Counted from the first letter of the stretch, positions 1-6,538 are shown. The stretch is DNA of 8,186 bases from Frankiaceae bacterium (GCA_030840885.1 JAVEDQ010000530.1:1-8186), one strand, 5' to 3'. A program made the numbers and translations. Notes: generated from the letters alone by a model not told the origin.

Positions 1-1
1 G

Positions 2-1348
2 GCGACCTCGCTCCGGGACCGCCCCGAGAACAGCCGCCAGATCACCGCCCGCCTCTCGCGGGACCGCGGGCCGATCGTCGTCGGCGGGCAGGCGGTGGCC
101 GAGTCGGTGCCGTCGAACGACCAGTACAAGTTCCAGCGGACCTATCCCGGAGGCGCGCTCTACGGCAACCTCACCGGCTACTACGGCTTCTTCGGCTCCA
201 CCGGCATCGAGAAGTCCGAGGACGACCTGCTCTCCGGGGAGGACAAGCGGCTGTTCGTCCGCCGCATCTCCGACCTGTTCACCGGCCGGTCCGCCAAGGG
301 CGGCTCGGCGGTGCTGACCATCCGTCCCGAGGTGCAGCAAGCAGCGGCCGACGCCCTCGGCGGCCGCAAGGGCGCCGTCGTCGCGCTCAACCCCACGACG
401 GGCGCGGTCCTCGCGATGGTCTCGCAGCCGAGCTACAACCCCGCGCCGCTGGCCAGCCATGACGGTCGTGCGGCGACCACCGCCGAGCAGGCCCTGAACG
501 GAGACAGCGGCGACCCGCTCATCAACCGCGCCGCGCAGGGGCTCTACCCGCCCGGCTCCACCTTCAAGGTGGTCACCTCCGCAGCGGCGCTCTCCAACGG
601 CTACAACAGCCAGTCCCAGATCCCCGCCCCGACCTCGTTGCTGCTGGCGAACACCCGCACCACGCTCCCGAACTTCCAGGGTGAGAGCTGCAACGGCAAC
701 GGCCGGACGACCCTCACCGATGCGCTCACCACCTCGTGCAACACCGCCTTCGCCCAGCTCGGCATCAACCTGCCGGGCAAGGACGACGCGCTGCGGCGCC
801 AGGCCGAGGCGTTCGGGTTCAACGCCGACCTGCAGGGGTTCCCCCTGCCGACCTCGACGAGCCGGTTCCCGCAGGGTCTCGACGACGCGCAGACCGAGAT
901 CTCCTCCATCGGCCAGGGAAACGTGCTGGTCACGCCGTTGCAGATGGCCATGGTGGCCAGCGCCGTCGCCAACGGCGGCCGGCTGATGAAGCCCTACTTG
1001 GTGGACAAGACGCTCGCTCCCGACCTGACCACCCTGCAGACCACCTCGCCGGAGGAGCAGGGCCGCCCGATGAGCGGTGACGTCGCCTCCCAGCTGACGC
1101 AGATGATGCAGAGCGTGGTGCAGAACGGCACCGGTACCGCGGCGCAGCTCTCGGTCCCCGTCGCCGGGAAGACGGGCTCGGCGGAGAACGTGCCGGGCCG
1201 GCCCACGCACGCCTGGTTCATCGGCTTCGCCCCCGCAGACAACCCGCAGGTGGCGGTGGCGGTCATCGTCGAGAACGGCGGCACCGGCGGCACGGTGGCG
1301 GCGCCGATCGCCCGTCAGGTGATGTCCAAGGCCCTGGGGTTGGGCTGA
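2..1348 (+). CDS. pbpA: Penicillin-binding protein PbpA, class B transpeptidase (5' end outside window)
   Basis: Class B penicillin-binding protein that cross-links peptidoglycan stem peptides outside the membrane. The frame is open from nt 2, so the gene starts to the left; 448 residues are visible. A GTG at nt 95 is not the real start, because the preceding 31 codons already read as family sequence (RPENSR and GGQAVAESV, in the PBP dimerisation region). The three transpeptidase motifs are intact, numbering visible residues: STFK with nucleophile Ser186 (nt 557), SCN at 245-247 and KTG at 390-392, followed by SAE. M. tuberculosis PbpA has about 491 residues, so roughly 40 are missing, including the N-terminal membrane anchor. 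The stop is followed at once by short coupled frames leading into the PknA-like kinase, so the genes are probably co-transcribed. In M. tuberculosis PbpA is a PknB substrate. rodA would be expected upstream by synteny but is not visible. Confidence 0.95.
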   Translation, partial: ATSLRDRPENSRQITARLSRDRGPIVVGGQAVAESVPSNDQYKFQRTYPGGALYGNLTGYYGFFGSTGIEKSEDDLLSGEDKRLFVRRISDLFTGRSAKGGSAVLTIRPEVQQAAADALGGRKGAVVALNPTTGAVLAMVSQPSYNPAPLASHDGRAATTAEQALNGDSGDPLINRAAQGLYPPGSTFKVVTSAAALSNGYNSQSQIPAPTSLLLANTRTTLPNFQGESCNGNGRTTLTDALTTSCNTAFAQLGINLPGKDDALRRQAEAFGFNADLQGFPLPTSTSRFPQGLDDAQTEISSIGQGNVLVTPLQMAMVASAVANGGRLMKPYLVDKTLAPDLTTLQTTSPEEQGRPMSGDVASQLTQMMQSVVQNGTGTAAQLSVPVAGKTGSAENVPGRPTHAWFIGFAPADNPQVAVAVIVENGGTGGTVAAPIARQVMSKALGLG

Positions 1349-1349
1349 A

Positions 1350-1379
1350 ATGGCTGGGCTGAATCTGGTGCAGGGCTGA
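1350..1379 (+). other. Possible 9-codon minicistron between pbpA and pknA
   Basis: An ATG one base after the pbpA stop opens a 9-codon frame (MAGLNLVQG) that ends at TGA 1377-1379. The last A of that stop is the first base of the next ATG (TGATG). This geometry suits termination-reinitiation coupling. No strong ribosome binding site precedes it, and the peptide resembles nothing I know. It may be a by-product of the GGGCTGA repeat in the same stretch. Confidence 0.3.
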
Positions 1380-1396
1380 TGCGGAGGCTGGGCTGA
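1379..1396 (+). other. Possible 5-codon minicistron overlapping the pknA start
   Basis: ATG 1379 opens MRRLG, which stops at TGA 1394-1396. The A at 1396 is also the first base of the pknA ATG, a second TGATG junction. The pknA ribosome binding site (GGAGG, 1383-1387) lies inside this tiny frame, so ribosomes translating it would pass over that site. Whether it is translated is unknown. Confidence 0.3.
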
Positions 1397-3063
1397 TGCG
1401 CGAGGGGGACCTGCTCGGCGGGCGTTACCGCCTAGCCAGTCAGCTGGCCACCGGAGGCATGGGCGTGGTCTGGCGGGCGGACGACGAGACGCTCGGTCGG
1501 CGCGTGGCGGTCAAGGTCCTCAAGTCCGAATACGCCGAGGACCCCACCTTCGTCGAGCGCTTCCGCGCCGAGGCACGCAACACCGCCATGCTCACCCATC
1601 CCGGCATCGCGACCGTCTACGACTACGGCGAGGTACCGGTCGAGGGCGCGGCCGGGAGCAGCGCCTACCTGGTGATGGAGCTCGTTCCCGGGCCGCCGCT
1701 CTCGGCGGTGCTCGCCGAGCACGGGCCGATGTCCCCGGCGCGGGTGATGAACGTCGTCGGCCAGGCCGCGCTCGCGCTGCAGGCGGCGCACGAGGCCGGT
1801 GTGGTCCACCGCGACATCAAGCCTGGGAACCTGCTGGTCACTGCGGACGAAACGGTCAAGGTCACCGACTTCGGTATCGCCCGGGCAACCGATGCGGTCC
1901 CACTGACCCAGACCGGGACGGTGCTGGGCACCGCCTTCTACCTCTCCCCCGAGCAGGCCGCCGGTGACGAGGTCGGGCCGCCCAGCGACATCTACTCGCT
2001 GGGGATCGTCGCCTACGAGTGCCTGTCCGGACGTCGGCCGTTCGCCGGCACCAACCCCGTCGCCGTGGCGCTGGCCCACCAGCGCGAGCAGGCGCCGCCG
2101 CTCTCGCCGGAGATCCCGCTGCAGGTCCGGGAACTGGTGGGCCGCGCGATGGCGAAGAATCCGCCGGACCGTCCACCCACGGCCGGCGACTTCGGGCGGG
2201 CGGCACTTGCCCTCCGCGACGGGATCGAGGGCACCCGGCCGATGCCGGCGATGGGGATGCCGCCGACGTCCCGTCTGGCCGGGACCCGGCCGGGCGGTAC
2301 CGCCTTGCTGCCGCGGGGTGGCCCGCAACCCCCGCCGTCTCGCCGGCCCGCGCCTGCTCCAGCACCCGCCCGCCGGCGGTCGCGGAGCATGCGGGCGCCA
2401 CTGATCGGCCTGCTGCTCCTGGCCCTGCTCGTCGGGGGCTTCGCCCTGGTGAAGTCGTTGGGCGGCGGGAAAGCCGTACCGGACGTGAAGGGTCAGCAGT
2501 ACACACCTGCCTCGCAGATCCTCACCCGGGCCGGCTTCACCGTGCGCGTGGACGGGGCGCGCGACGGCGTCGTCCAGTCGCAGGACCCGGCGGCAGGCAA
2601 GAAGGCCAAGGAGAAATCCGTGGTCACGCTGCGCTTCGGCAGCCAAGGGGTGACGCCGGCGACCACGACCGTCAACCCGTCGGACTACGTGGGCCGGCGC
2701 CTGGGTGACGTGCGGTCCGACCTCGCGGCTCTCGGCTTCGGGGTCTCGGTGTCCGGCTCGCCCAGCCCGGACGCCACCGTCACCAACATCAGTCCGAGCG
2801 GCAAGGTCACCAACGGCTCGGTCATCTCGATCACCGCGCGGCTGCGGACCTCCGCCCCGACGTCGACGTCGGCACCCAAGACGTCGAGTCCCGCGACCAG
2901 CTCGCCGTCGGCCAGCCCGTCGTCGATCCCCTCGGGTTCCGGCTCGGGCTCTGGGGCCGGTTCTGGTTCCGGTTCTGGTTCTGGTCCCAAGCTGCCCACC
3001 TCCATCCCGGGGCTGGGGAACGGGAAGGGGAACGGGAACAACGGATCGCAGGGCAACGGATGA
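1396..3063 (+). CDS. pknA: PknA-like transmembrane Ser/Thr protein kinase with two PASTA domains
   Basis: Membrane Ser/Thr kinase of 555 residues, assigned to the PknA branch by its place between pbpA and pknB and by the glycine loop ATGGMG (18-23), which has Ala where PknB has Gly. The kinase domain spans about 10-272: VAVK Lys40, HRDIKPGN with Asp140, DFG 158-160, and activation-loop Thr171 and Thr173 (LTQTG) before SPE 184-186. A Pro/Arg-rich juxtamembrane stretch (about 276-333) precedes one membrane helix (about 335-353). Outside the cell are two PASTA-like repeats (about 359-415 and 426-483), a Ser/Thr/Pro linker, a Gly-Ser run (514-530) and a Gly/Asn-rich end. M. tuberculosis PknA (431 residues) has no PASTA domain, so the ectodomain is unusual. 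The ATG is supported by GGAGG at 1383-1387, eight bases upstream. Likely role: phosphorylation of division and cell-wall proteins. Confidence 0.88.
   Translation: MREGDLLGGRYRLASQLATGGMGVVWRADDETLGRRVAVKVLKSEYAEDPTFVERFRAEARNTAMLTHPGIATVYDYGEVPVEGAAGSSAYLVMELVPGPPLSAVLAEHGPMSPARVMNVVGQAALALQAAHEAGVVHRDIKPGNLLVTADETVKVTDFGIARATDAVPLTQTGTVLGTAFYLSPEQAAGDEVGPPSDIYSLGIVAYECLSGRRPFAGTNPVAVALAHQREQAPPLSPEIPLQVRELVGRAMAKNPPDRPPTAGDFGRAALALRDGIEGTRPMPAMGMPPTSRLAGTRPGGTALLPRGGPQPPPSRRPAPAPAPARRRSRSMRAPLIGLLLLALLVGGFALVKSLGGGKAVPDVKGQQYTPASQILTRAGFTVRVDGARDGVVQSQDPAAGKKAKEKSVVTLRFGSQGVTPATTTVNPSDYVGRRLGDVRSDLAALGFGVSVSGSPSPDATVTNISPSGKVTNGSVISITARLRTSAPTSTSAPKTSSPATSSPSASPSSIPSGSGSGSGAGSGSGSGSGPKLPTSIPGLGNGKGNGNNGSQGNG
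2935..2985 (+). repeat. Hexanucleotide repeat encoding a Gly-Ser run in PknA
   Basis: Eight in-frame six-base units plus a final GGT encode alternating Gly-Ser with one Gly-Ala. The 3' half (2959-2982) is nearly pure GGTTCT with one GGTTCC. It uses GGT and TCT codons that are otherwise avoided in this G+C-rich sequence, which points to recent slippage expansion. Gain or loss of a unit keeps the frame and would alter only the length of the extracellular linker. Confidence 0.75.
3009..3036 (+). other. Canonical G-quadruplex motif at the 3' end of pknA
   Basis: Five runs of three or four G (3009-3012, 3015-3018, 3022-3024, 3027-3030, 3034-3036) are separated by loops of 2-3 bases (CT, AAC, AA, AAC). 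This meets the usual G3+N1-7 rule on the coding strand, so it would be present in the mRNA. It lies 25 bases before the pknA stop codon and encodes the Gly/Asn-rich tail. Folding has not been shown; selection for Gly codons alone could produce it. Confidence 0.5.
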
Positions 3064-3119
3064 GCGCGGCGGCGAGGGCCGCTCGCATCGCTGAGATGAC
3101 CCCGGTGGCAGGTCGATGA
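3060..3119 (+). other. Possible 19-codon minicistron bridging pknA and pknB
   Basis: An ATG overlaps the pknA stop as ATGA (3060-3063). It opens a 19-codon frame (begins MSAAARAARIAEM, ends TPVAGR) that closes at TGA 3117-3119, overlapping the pknB ATG again as ATGA (3116-3119). The frame therefore fills the whole gap between the kinases with four-base overlaps at both ends. AGGG at 3050-3053 is a weak ribosome binding site six bases upstream. An internal ATG at 3096 is in the same frame. The peptide is Ala/Arg-rich and unrecognised. It could be a translated coupling peptide or chance. Confidence 0.35.
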
Positions 3120-4843
3120 CCGCGCCAACCGCCTCCGGGACGCCCGGGGGGCGCCTCCTCGGCGGCCGCTACGAACTCGGCGGACTGCTCGGCCACGGCG
3201 GTATGGCCGAGGTCTACCGCGCCGCCGACACCCGTCTCGGCCGTGATGTCGCGATCAAGGTGCTCCGTAACGACCTGGCGCGGGATCCGACCTTCCTCAG
3301 CCGGTTCCGACGCGAGGCGCAGGCAGCGGCCTCGCTGAACCACCCGATGATCGTCGCGGTGTACGACACCGGCCAGGACAACGGTGTGACGCCACCCCTG
3401 CCGTACATCGTCATGGAGTACATCAAGGGGCCCACGCTGCGTGAGGTGCTGCAGTCCGAGGGGCGGATCACCCCGCAGCGGGCCAGTGAGATCGTCGCCG
3501 AGGTCTGCTCCGCCCTCGAGTACAGCCACCGTGCCGGCATCATCCACCGCGACATCAAGCCCGGGAACGTGATGCTCACCGTCGACGGGGCGGTCAAGGT
3601 GATGGACTTCGGCATCGCGCGCGCCGTCGCCGCCACCACCTCCACGGTCACCGCCACCGCCGCCGTGATGGGGACGGCGCAGTACCTGTCCCCGGAGCAG
3701 GCGCGAGGCGAGAACGTCGACGCCCGCAGCGACCTCTACTCCGCCGGTGTCCTGTTCTACGAGCTGCTCACCGGCCACCCGCCCTTCACCGGCGACTCCC
3801 CGGTCGCCATCGCCTACCAACACGTCCGCGAGGACCCGGCACCGCCGTCGACGTCGGAACCGGACCTGCCGCCCGACCTCGATGCCGTCGTGCTCAAGGC
3901 GCTCGCGAAGAACCCGGACAACCGCTACCAGTCGGCGCAGGAGATGCGCGACGACCTCGACCGTGTCCTGGCGGGCACGAAGGTCCTGGCCACGCCGGTC
4001 CTGCGAGGTCAGGCCGCCGGTGGGACCGAGGTCCGGCGGCGCGGACCGCTGCGGCGCCGACTGCTGTATGGCGCGCTGGCCCTCGTCGTGGTGGCCGCGT
4101 TGGTCGGTGCGGCACTGCTGGCCCGGGGCCTGCTCGCCGGCCCGGACACGACCAGCGTCCCGGATCTCACCAACGCCACCCGCGACGCGGCGATCTCCCA
4201 GCTCGAGGCGCAGGGCCTGCGTCCCGGAAACGTCACCGACCGCGAGAGCGCAGTGCCCCCTGGCCTCGTCCTCGAGCAGAACCCGGCCGCCGGCGCGGTC
4301 GTGGACAAGGACTCCACCGTCGACTTCGTGCTCTCCCGCGGACCGGGCACGCGGCTCGTGCCCGACGTGAGCGGGCTGTCGCAGGACGAGGCCACCCGGC
4401 AGCTGACGTCGATGCAGCTGGAGGTGGCCACCACGACGGTCGATGACCTGTCCGAACCGGTGGGCACGGTCAGCGGCACCAGCCCCGACCCGGGCACCAG
4501 CGTGCCCACCGGCAGCACCGTCACCCTGCAGGTCGTCAGCGGCTTCACGACGGTGCCGAACCTGGTCAACCAGCCGGAGGGGCAGGCCACCCGCACCCTC
4601 ACCTCGCTCGGGCTGAACCCGTCGATAACCCGGCAGCCCTCGACGGACCGTGCGCCCGACATCGTCCTCGCGCAGAGCCCCGCGGCCGGGGGACGCGTCT
4701 CACGCGGTGGCCGTGTGACGTTGACCGTCTCCCAGGGCGTCGCGAGCGCTTCGCCGGTTCCGGCGCCATCACCGTCACCGTCCGCTTCGCCCTCGCGGCC
4801 GCCCAGCCCCAGCCCGACTCCTCGTCCAGCAGCGACCCGGTGA
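3116..4843 (+). CDS. pknB: Transmembrane Ser/Thr protein kinase PknB with three PASTA domains
   Basis: Membrane Ser/Thr kinase of 575 residues. Kinase domain about 19-285: glycine loop GHGGM (26-30), VAIK Lys48, HRDIKPGN with Asp146, DFG 164-166, activation loop with Thr179 and Thr181 (aligning with the autophosphorylated Thr171/Thr173 of M. tuberculosis PknB), and GTAQYLSPEQARG. A basic juxtamembrane segment (308-315) leads to one helix (about 317-340). Three PASTA repeats follow at about 346-410, 413-476 and 478-541, then a Pro/Ser-rich tail. M. tuberculosis PknB (626 residues) has four PASTA domains. PASTA domains of this family bind muropeptides or lipid II, and the kinase controls peptidoglycan synthesis and division. 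The ribosome binding site is weak (GGTGG, 3104-3108), and the start overlaps the stop of a 19-codon frame, so translation may depend on coupling to pknA. It is the last gene of the + strand operon, facing pabA tail to tail. Confidence 0.95.
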   Translation: MTAPTASGTPGGRLLGGRYELGGLLGHGGMAEVYRAADTRLGRDVAIKVLRNDLARDPTFLSRFRREAQAAASLNHPMIVAVYDTGQDNGVTPPLPYIVMEYIKGPTLREVLQSEGRITPQRASEIVAEVCSALEYSHRAGIIHRDIKPGNVMLTVDGAVKVMDFGIARAVAATTSTVTATAAVMGTAQYLSPEQARGENVDARSDLYSAGVLFYELLTGHPPFTGDSPVAIAYQHVREDPAPPSTSEPDLPPDLDAVVLKALAKNPDNRYQSAQEMRDDLDRVLAGTKVLATPVLRGQAAGGTEVRRRGPLRRRLLYGALALVVVAALVGAALLARGLLAGPDTTSVPDLTNATRDAAISQLEAQGLRPGNVTDRESAVPPGLVLEQNPAAGAVVDKDSTVDFVLSRGPGTRLVPDVSGLSQDEATRQLTSMQLEVATTTVDDLSEPVGTVSGTSPDPGTSVPTGSTVTLQVVSGFTTVPNLVNQPEGQATRTLTSLGLNPSITRQPSTDRAPDIVLAQSPAAGGRVSRGGRVTLTVSQGVASASPVPAPSPSPSASPSRPPSPSPTPRPAATR

Positions 4844-4880
4844 GCTGGTGAGTTGCTGAGCTATTGAGCCATTGAGCTGA
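4841..4880. repeat. 8-bp tandem repeat, five copies, at the pknB/pabA convergent junction
   Basis: TGAG starts at 4841, 4849, 4857, 4865 and 4873, an exact 8-base period with units TGAGCTGG, TGAGTTGC, TGAGCTAT, TGAGCCAT and TGAGCTGA. The first TGA is the pknB stop. As 8 is not a multiple of 3, the copies place TGA stops in all three + frames. I see no strong hairpin or T-tract, so this is not an evident intrinsic terminator, although it fills almost the whole 41-base gap between the two convergent genes. Confidence 0.85.
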
Positions 4881-4884
4881 GCGG

Positions 4885-5559
4885 TCAGGCGGCGAAGGCC
4901 GTCGTGCGCAGCGCGTCCATCTCGGCCGAGAGGGCCGGCGCGAGGTCGAGGGCCGACGCCTGGCCGCACTCCGCCAGCCAGCGCGCGAGCATGAGATGAC
5001 CGCCCTCGGTCAGGACCGATTCGGGGTGGAACTGCACGCCCTCGAGCGGCAGCGTCCGGTGCCGCAGCCCCATCACGACGCCGCTACGCGTCGTCGCGGT
5101 CACCTCGAGCTCGGCGGGCACGCTGTCGGCGGCCACGGCCAAGGAGTGGTAGCGGGTGGCCACGAAGGGCTCGGGCAGGTCGACGAGGACGTTCGGCGCG
5201 GCGCTGTGGTCGTGGACGACCAGGCTGGTCTTGCCGTGCAGCAGCTCCGGCGCGCGTCCCACCCGGCCGCCGAAGGCGACGCCGAGGGCCTGGTGCCCGA
5301 GGCAGACGCCGAGCATCGGCAGCCCGACCTCGGCACAGTGGCGCACCATCGGCCCGCTGACGCCGGCGTCGTCCGGGTGCCCGGGACCAGGTGAGAGCAG
5401 GACACCGTCGACGCCGAGGTCGGCCACTTCGTCGGCCAGGGCGTCGACATCGAGCGCGTCGTTGCGGCGCACGACGCACTCCGCACCGAGCTGACCCAGG
5501 TACTGCACGAGGTTGAAGACGAAGGAGTCGTAGTTGTCGACGACGAGGATCCGGCTCAC
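4885..5559 (-). CDS. pabA: Aminodeoxychorismate/anthranilate synthase component II (glutamine amidotransferase)
   Basis: Class I glutamine amidotransferase of 224 residues. It releases ammonia from glutamine for a PabB or TrpE partner acting on chorismate, in folate (p-aminobenzoate) or tryptophan (anthranilate) synthesis, in the cytosol. Motifs: N-terminal ILVVDNYDSFVFN, SPGPG (56-60), nucleophile Cys86 in GVCLGHQ, and His178 and Glu180 in VQFHPES. The length fits the family (M. tuberculosis Rv0013, annotated TrpG, has 232). The GTG at 5559 is chosen because the conserved N-terminus begins there; the longer upstream frame is not family-like. The ribosome binding site is poor (GGTGA just before the start). 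No pabB or trpE is nearby, so the sequence cannot decide between PabA and TrpG, and one protein may serve both. It follows the DUF881 gene on the same strand after 61 bases, in which I see no distinct signal. Confidence 0.92.
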   Translation of the reverse strand: MSRILVVDNYDSFVFNLVQYLGQLGAECVVRRNDALDVDALADEVADLGVDGVLLSPGPGHPDDAGVSGPMVRHCAEVGLPMLGVCLGHQALGVAFGGRVGRAPELLHGKTSLVVHDHSAAPNVLVDLPEPFVATRYHSLAVAADSVPAELEVTATTRSGVVMGLRHRTLPLEGVQFHPESVLTEGGHLMLARWLAECGQASALDLAPALSAEMDALRTTAFAA

Positions 5560-5620
5560 GTCACCAGTCTGCCCGGGTGGCGAACGGTCAGGGGCGGACC
5601 GAACGGCCTCGACGCCGAGC

Positions 5621-6409
5621 TCACCCCGCTGGTCGGCTGCCGAGCTCGACGGCACCGGTGTAGGCCGGCAGGCTGAGCGCGGTTGCCGCGGTGGAGCCCA
5701 GGACCAGCCCGTAGGCGTCGACGTACTGCCGGAACACCCGCACGCTGGACGAGTCATCGAGCGCGGCCCGGAGCCGCAGCGGGTCCCCCACCGCCTGCAG
5801 GCGGAAGGGCGGCGAGTACACGGCCCCGTGCAGCAGCAGCGTGTTACCGACGCAACGGACGGCGGTGGTGACGATGACCCGCTGGCCCATCAGCGTCATC
5901 GCCTCGGCGCCGCCGGCCCACAGCGCGTTCACCACCCCCTGGATGTCCTGCTGGTGGACGACGAGATCGTCGGGGGTCGGTTCCGGGAGGCCGGCAGGCG
6001 GGGGTCGGTCACGGGCGGCGGGAGGGGCGTCATCCAGAACCACCTCGAGTCCTGGCCCCGTGACGGGCTCGAGCCCCGACGGGCCGGCCAGGCGGGCAGC
6101 CGCGTCGGCAGCGGCGGTCACGCGACCGTCCGCGCCGGCCTGCGCCCGGGTTCGGGCTTCCACGTCGCCCCGTAACGACGCCGCCTGCTGCTCGAGGGCG
6201 GCGACCCGCCCCTGCTCGGCGACGATCAGGTCGGGCAGCTGCTCACGCGCGCCGCGCAGCTCGGTGCCACGGGAGGTGACCGACGCGGTGGTGAGCAGCA
6301 GGCCGGCGGCGAGGCCGACAACCGGTACGGCATAGCGGTAGCGGCTGGTCCGCCGTTGCGGCGTCGGGTCCGGCAGCGGAGGCAGACGGTCGGGGCTGTG
6401 GAGGACCAC
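5621..6409 (-). CDS. DUF881 family membrane protein (Rv0012-like), function unknown
   Basis: Predicted bitopic membrane protein of about 262 residues. Numbered from the longest start (GTG 6418; subtract 3 for GTG 6409), it has a Pro/Arg-rich cytoplasmic N-terminus (1-29), one membrane helix (about 30-48), an Ala/Gln/Glu/Arg-rich probable coiled coil (about 55-110) and an external DUF881 domain (about 118-260). The domain carries the family-like DLVVHQQDIQGVVNALW and GGAEAMTLMGQRV. Two GTG starts are possible. I prefer 6409, because GAGGTG (6416-6421) then lies at a normal six-base spacing, whereas the site would run into the 6418 start. The M. tuberculosis counterpart in the same position, Rv0012, is of similar length. 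No activity is established for DUF881. The topology and the position beside crgA and the PASTA kinases suggest a cell-envelope or division role, which is inference only. It probably forms an operon with the downstream pabA. Confidence 0.85.
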   Translation of the reverse strand: MVLHSPDRLPPLPDPTPQRRTSRYRYAVPVVGLAAGLLLTTASVTSRGTELRGAREQLPDLIVAEQGRVAALEQQAASLRGDVEARTRAQAGADGRVTAAADAAARLAGPSGLEPVTGPGLEVVLDDAPPAARDRPPPAGLPEPTPDDLVVHQQDIQGVVNALWAGGAEAMTLMGQRVIVTTAVRCVGNTLLLHGAVYSPPFRLQAVGDPLRLRAALDDSSSVRVFRQYVDAYGLVLGSTAATALSLPAYTGAVELGSRPAG

Positions 6410-6432
6410 GGACTGCACCTCTCCCGGTGACT

Positions 6433-6460
6433 CAGACGATGGACGACAGACGATGAACGA
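6433..6460. repeat. 14-bp tandem duplication upstream of the DUF881 gene
   Basis: CAGACGATGGACGA (6433-6446) is followed at once by CAGACGATGAACGA (6447-6460), with one mismatch in 14. It lies about 24 bases upstream of the preferred DUF881 start, where a repressor or activator could act, but there is no known operator that I can match. Confidence 0.8.
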
Positions 6461-6509
6461 CGGGTGCGGCCGAGTGCGGGTCGGCGAGGCCCGGGGGCCA
6501 AGTCCTCAC

Positions 6510-6538
6510 CTACGCTGCGGGGGTCACATCTACGCTGC
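6510..6538 (+). repeat. Direct repeat CTACGCTGC, 20 bp apart, upstream of crgA
   Basis: CTACGCTGC occurs at 6510-6518 and again at 6530-6538, each preceded by TCAC within four bases. The 20-base period is about two helical turns. Each copy contains TACGCT, so the pair may be two alternative -10 elements or two sites for one regulator. Confidence 0.6.

Larger units (their letters stand above)
1342..1400 (+). repeat. Degenerate short tandem repeat, GGGCTGA x4
   Basis: GGGCTGA occurs at 1342, 1356, 1373 and 1390, at intervals of 14, 17 and 17 bases. The last two copies share 11 bases, GGGCTGATGCG. The first copy is the end of pbpA and the last contains the pknA start codon, so the repeat has multiplied the stop/start junction itself. 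Replication slippage is the simplest origin. Confidence 0.7.

Noticed and set aside
1432..2646. 404-codon open frame on the minus strand across pknA
   Set aside because: It is antisense to a clear kinase, is rich in Arg/Gly/Pro with no recognisable domain, and is typical of spurious frames in G+C-rich DNA.
2831..3823. 330-codon minus-strand frame spanning the pknA-pknB junction
   Set aside because: Low-complexity Asp/Gly/Val and Asn/Gln runs mirror the repeats of the coding strand; no domain, and it overlaps two well-supported genes.
4903..4914. Small hairpin (CGGC/GCCG with a four-base loop) near the end of pabA
   Set aside because: A 4-bp stem inside the coding sequence with no T-tract is too weak to call a terminator.
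5534..6175. 213-codon + strand frame opposite pabA and the DUF881 gene
   Set aside because: It runs antisense through the well-supported DUF881 domain and the start of pabA; its composition is unlike a real protein.
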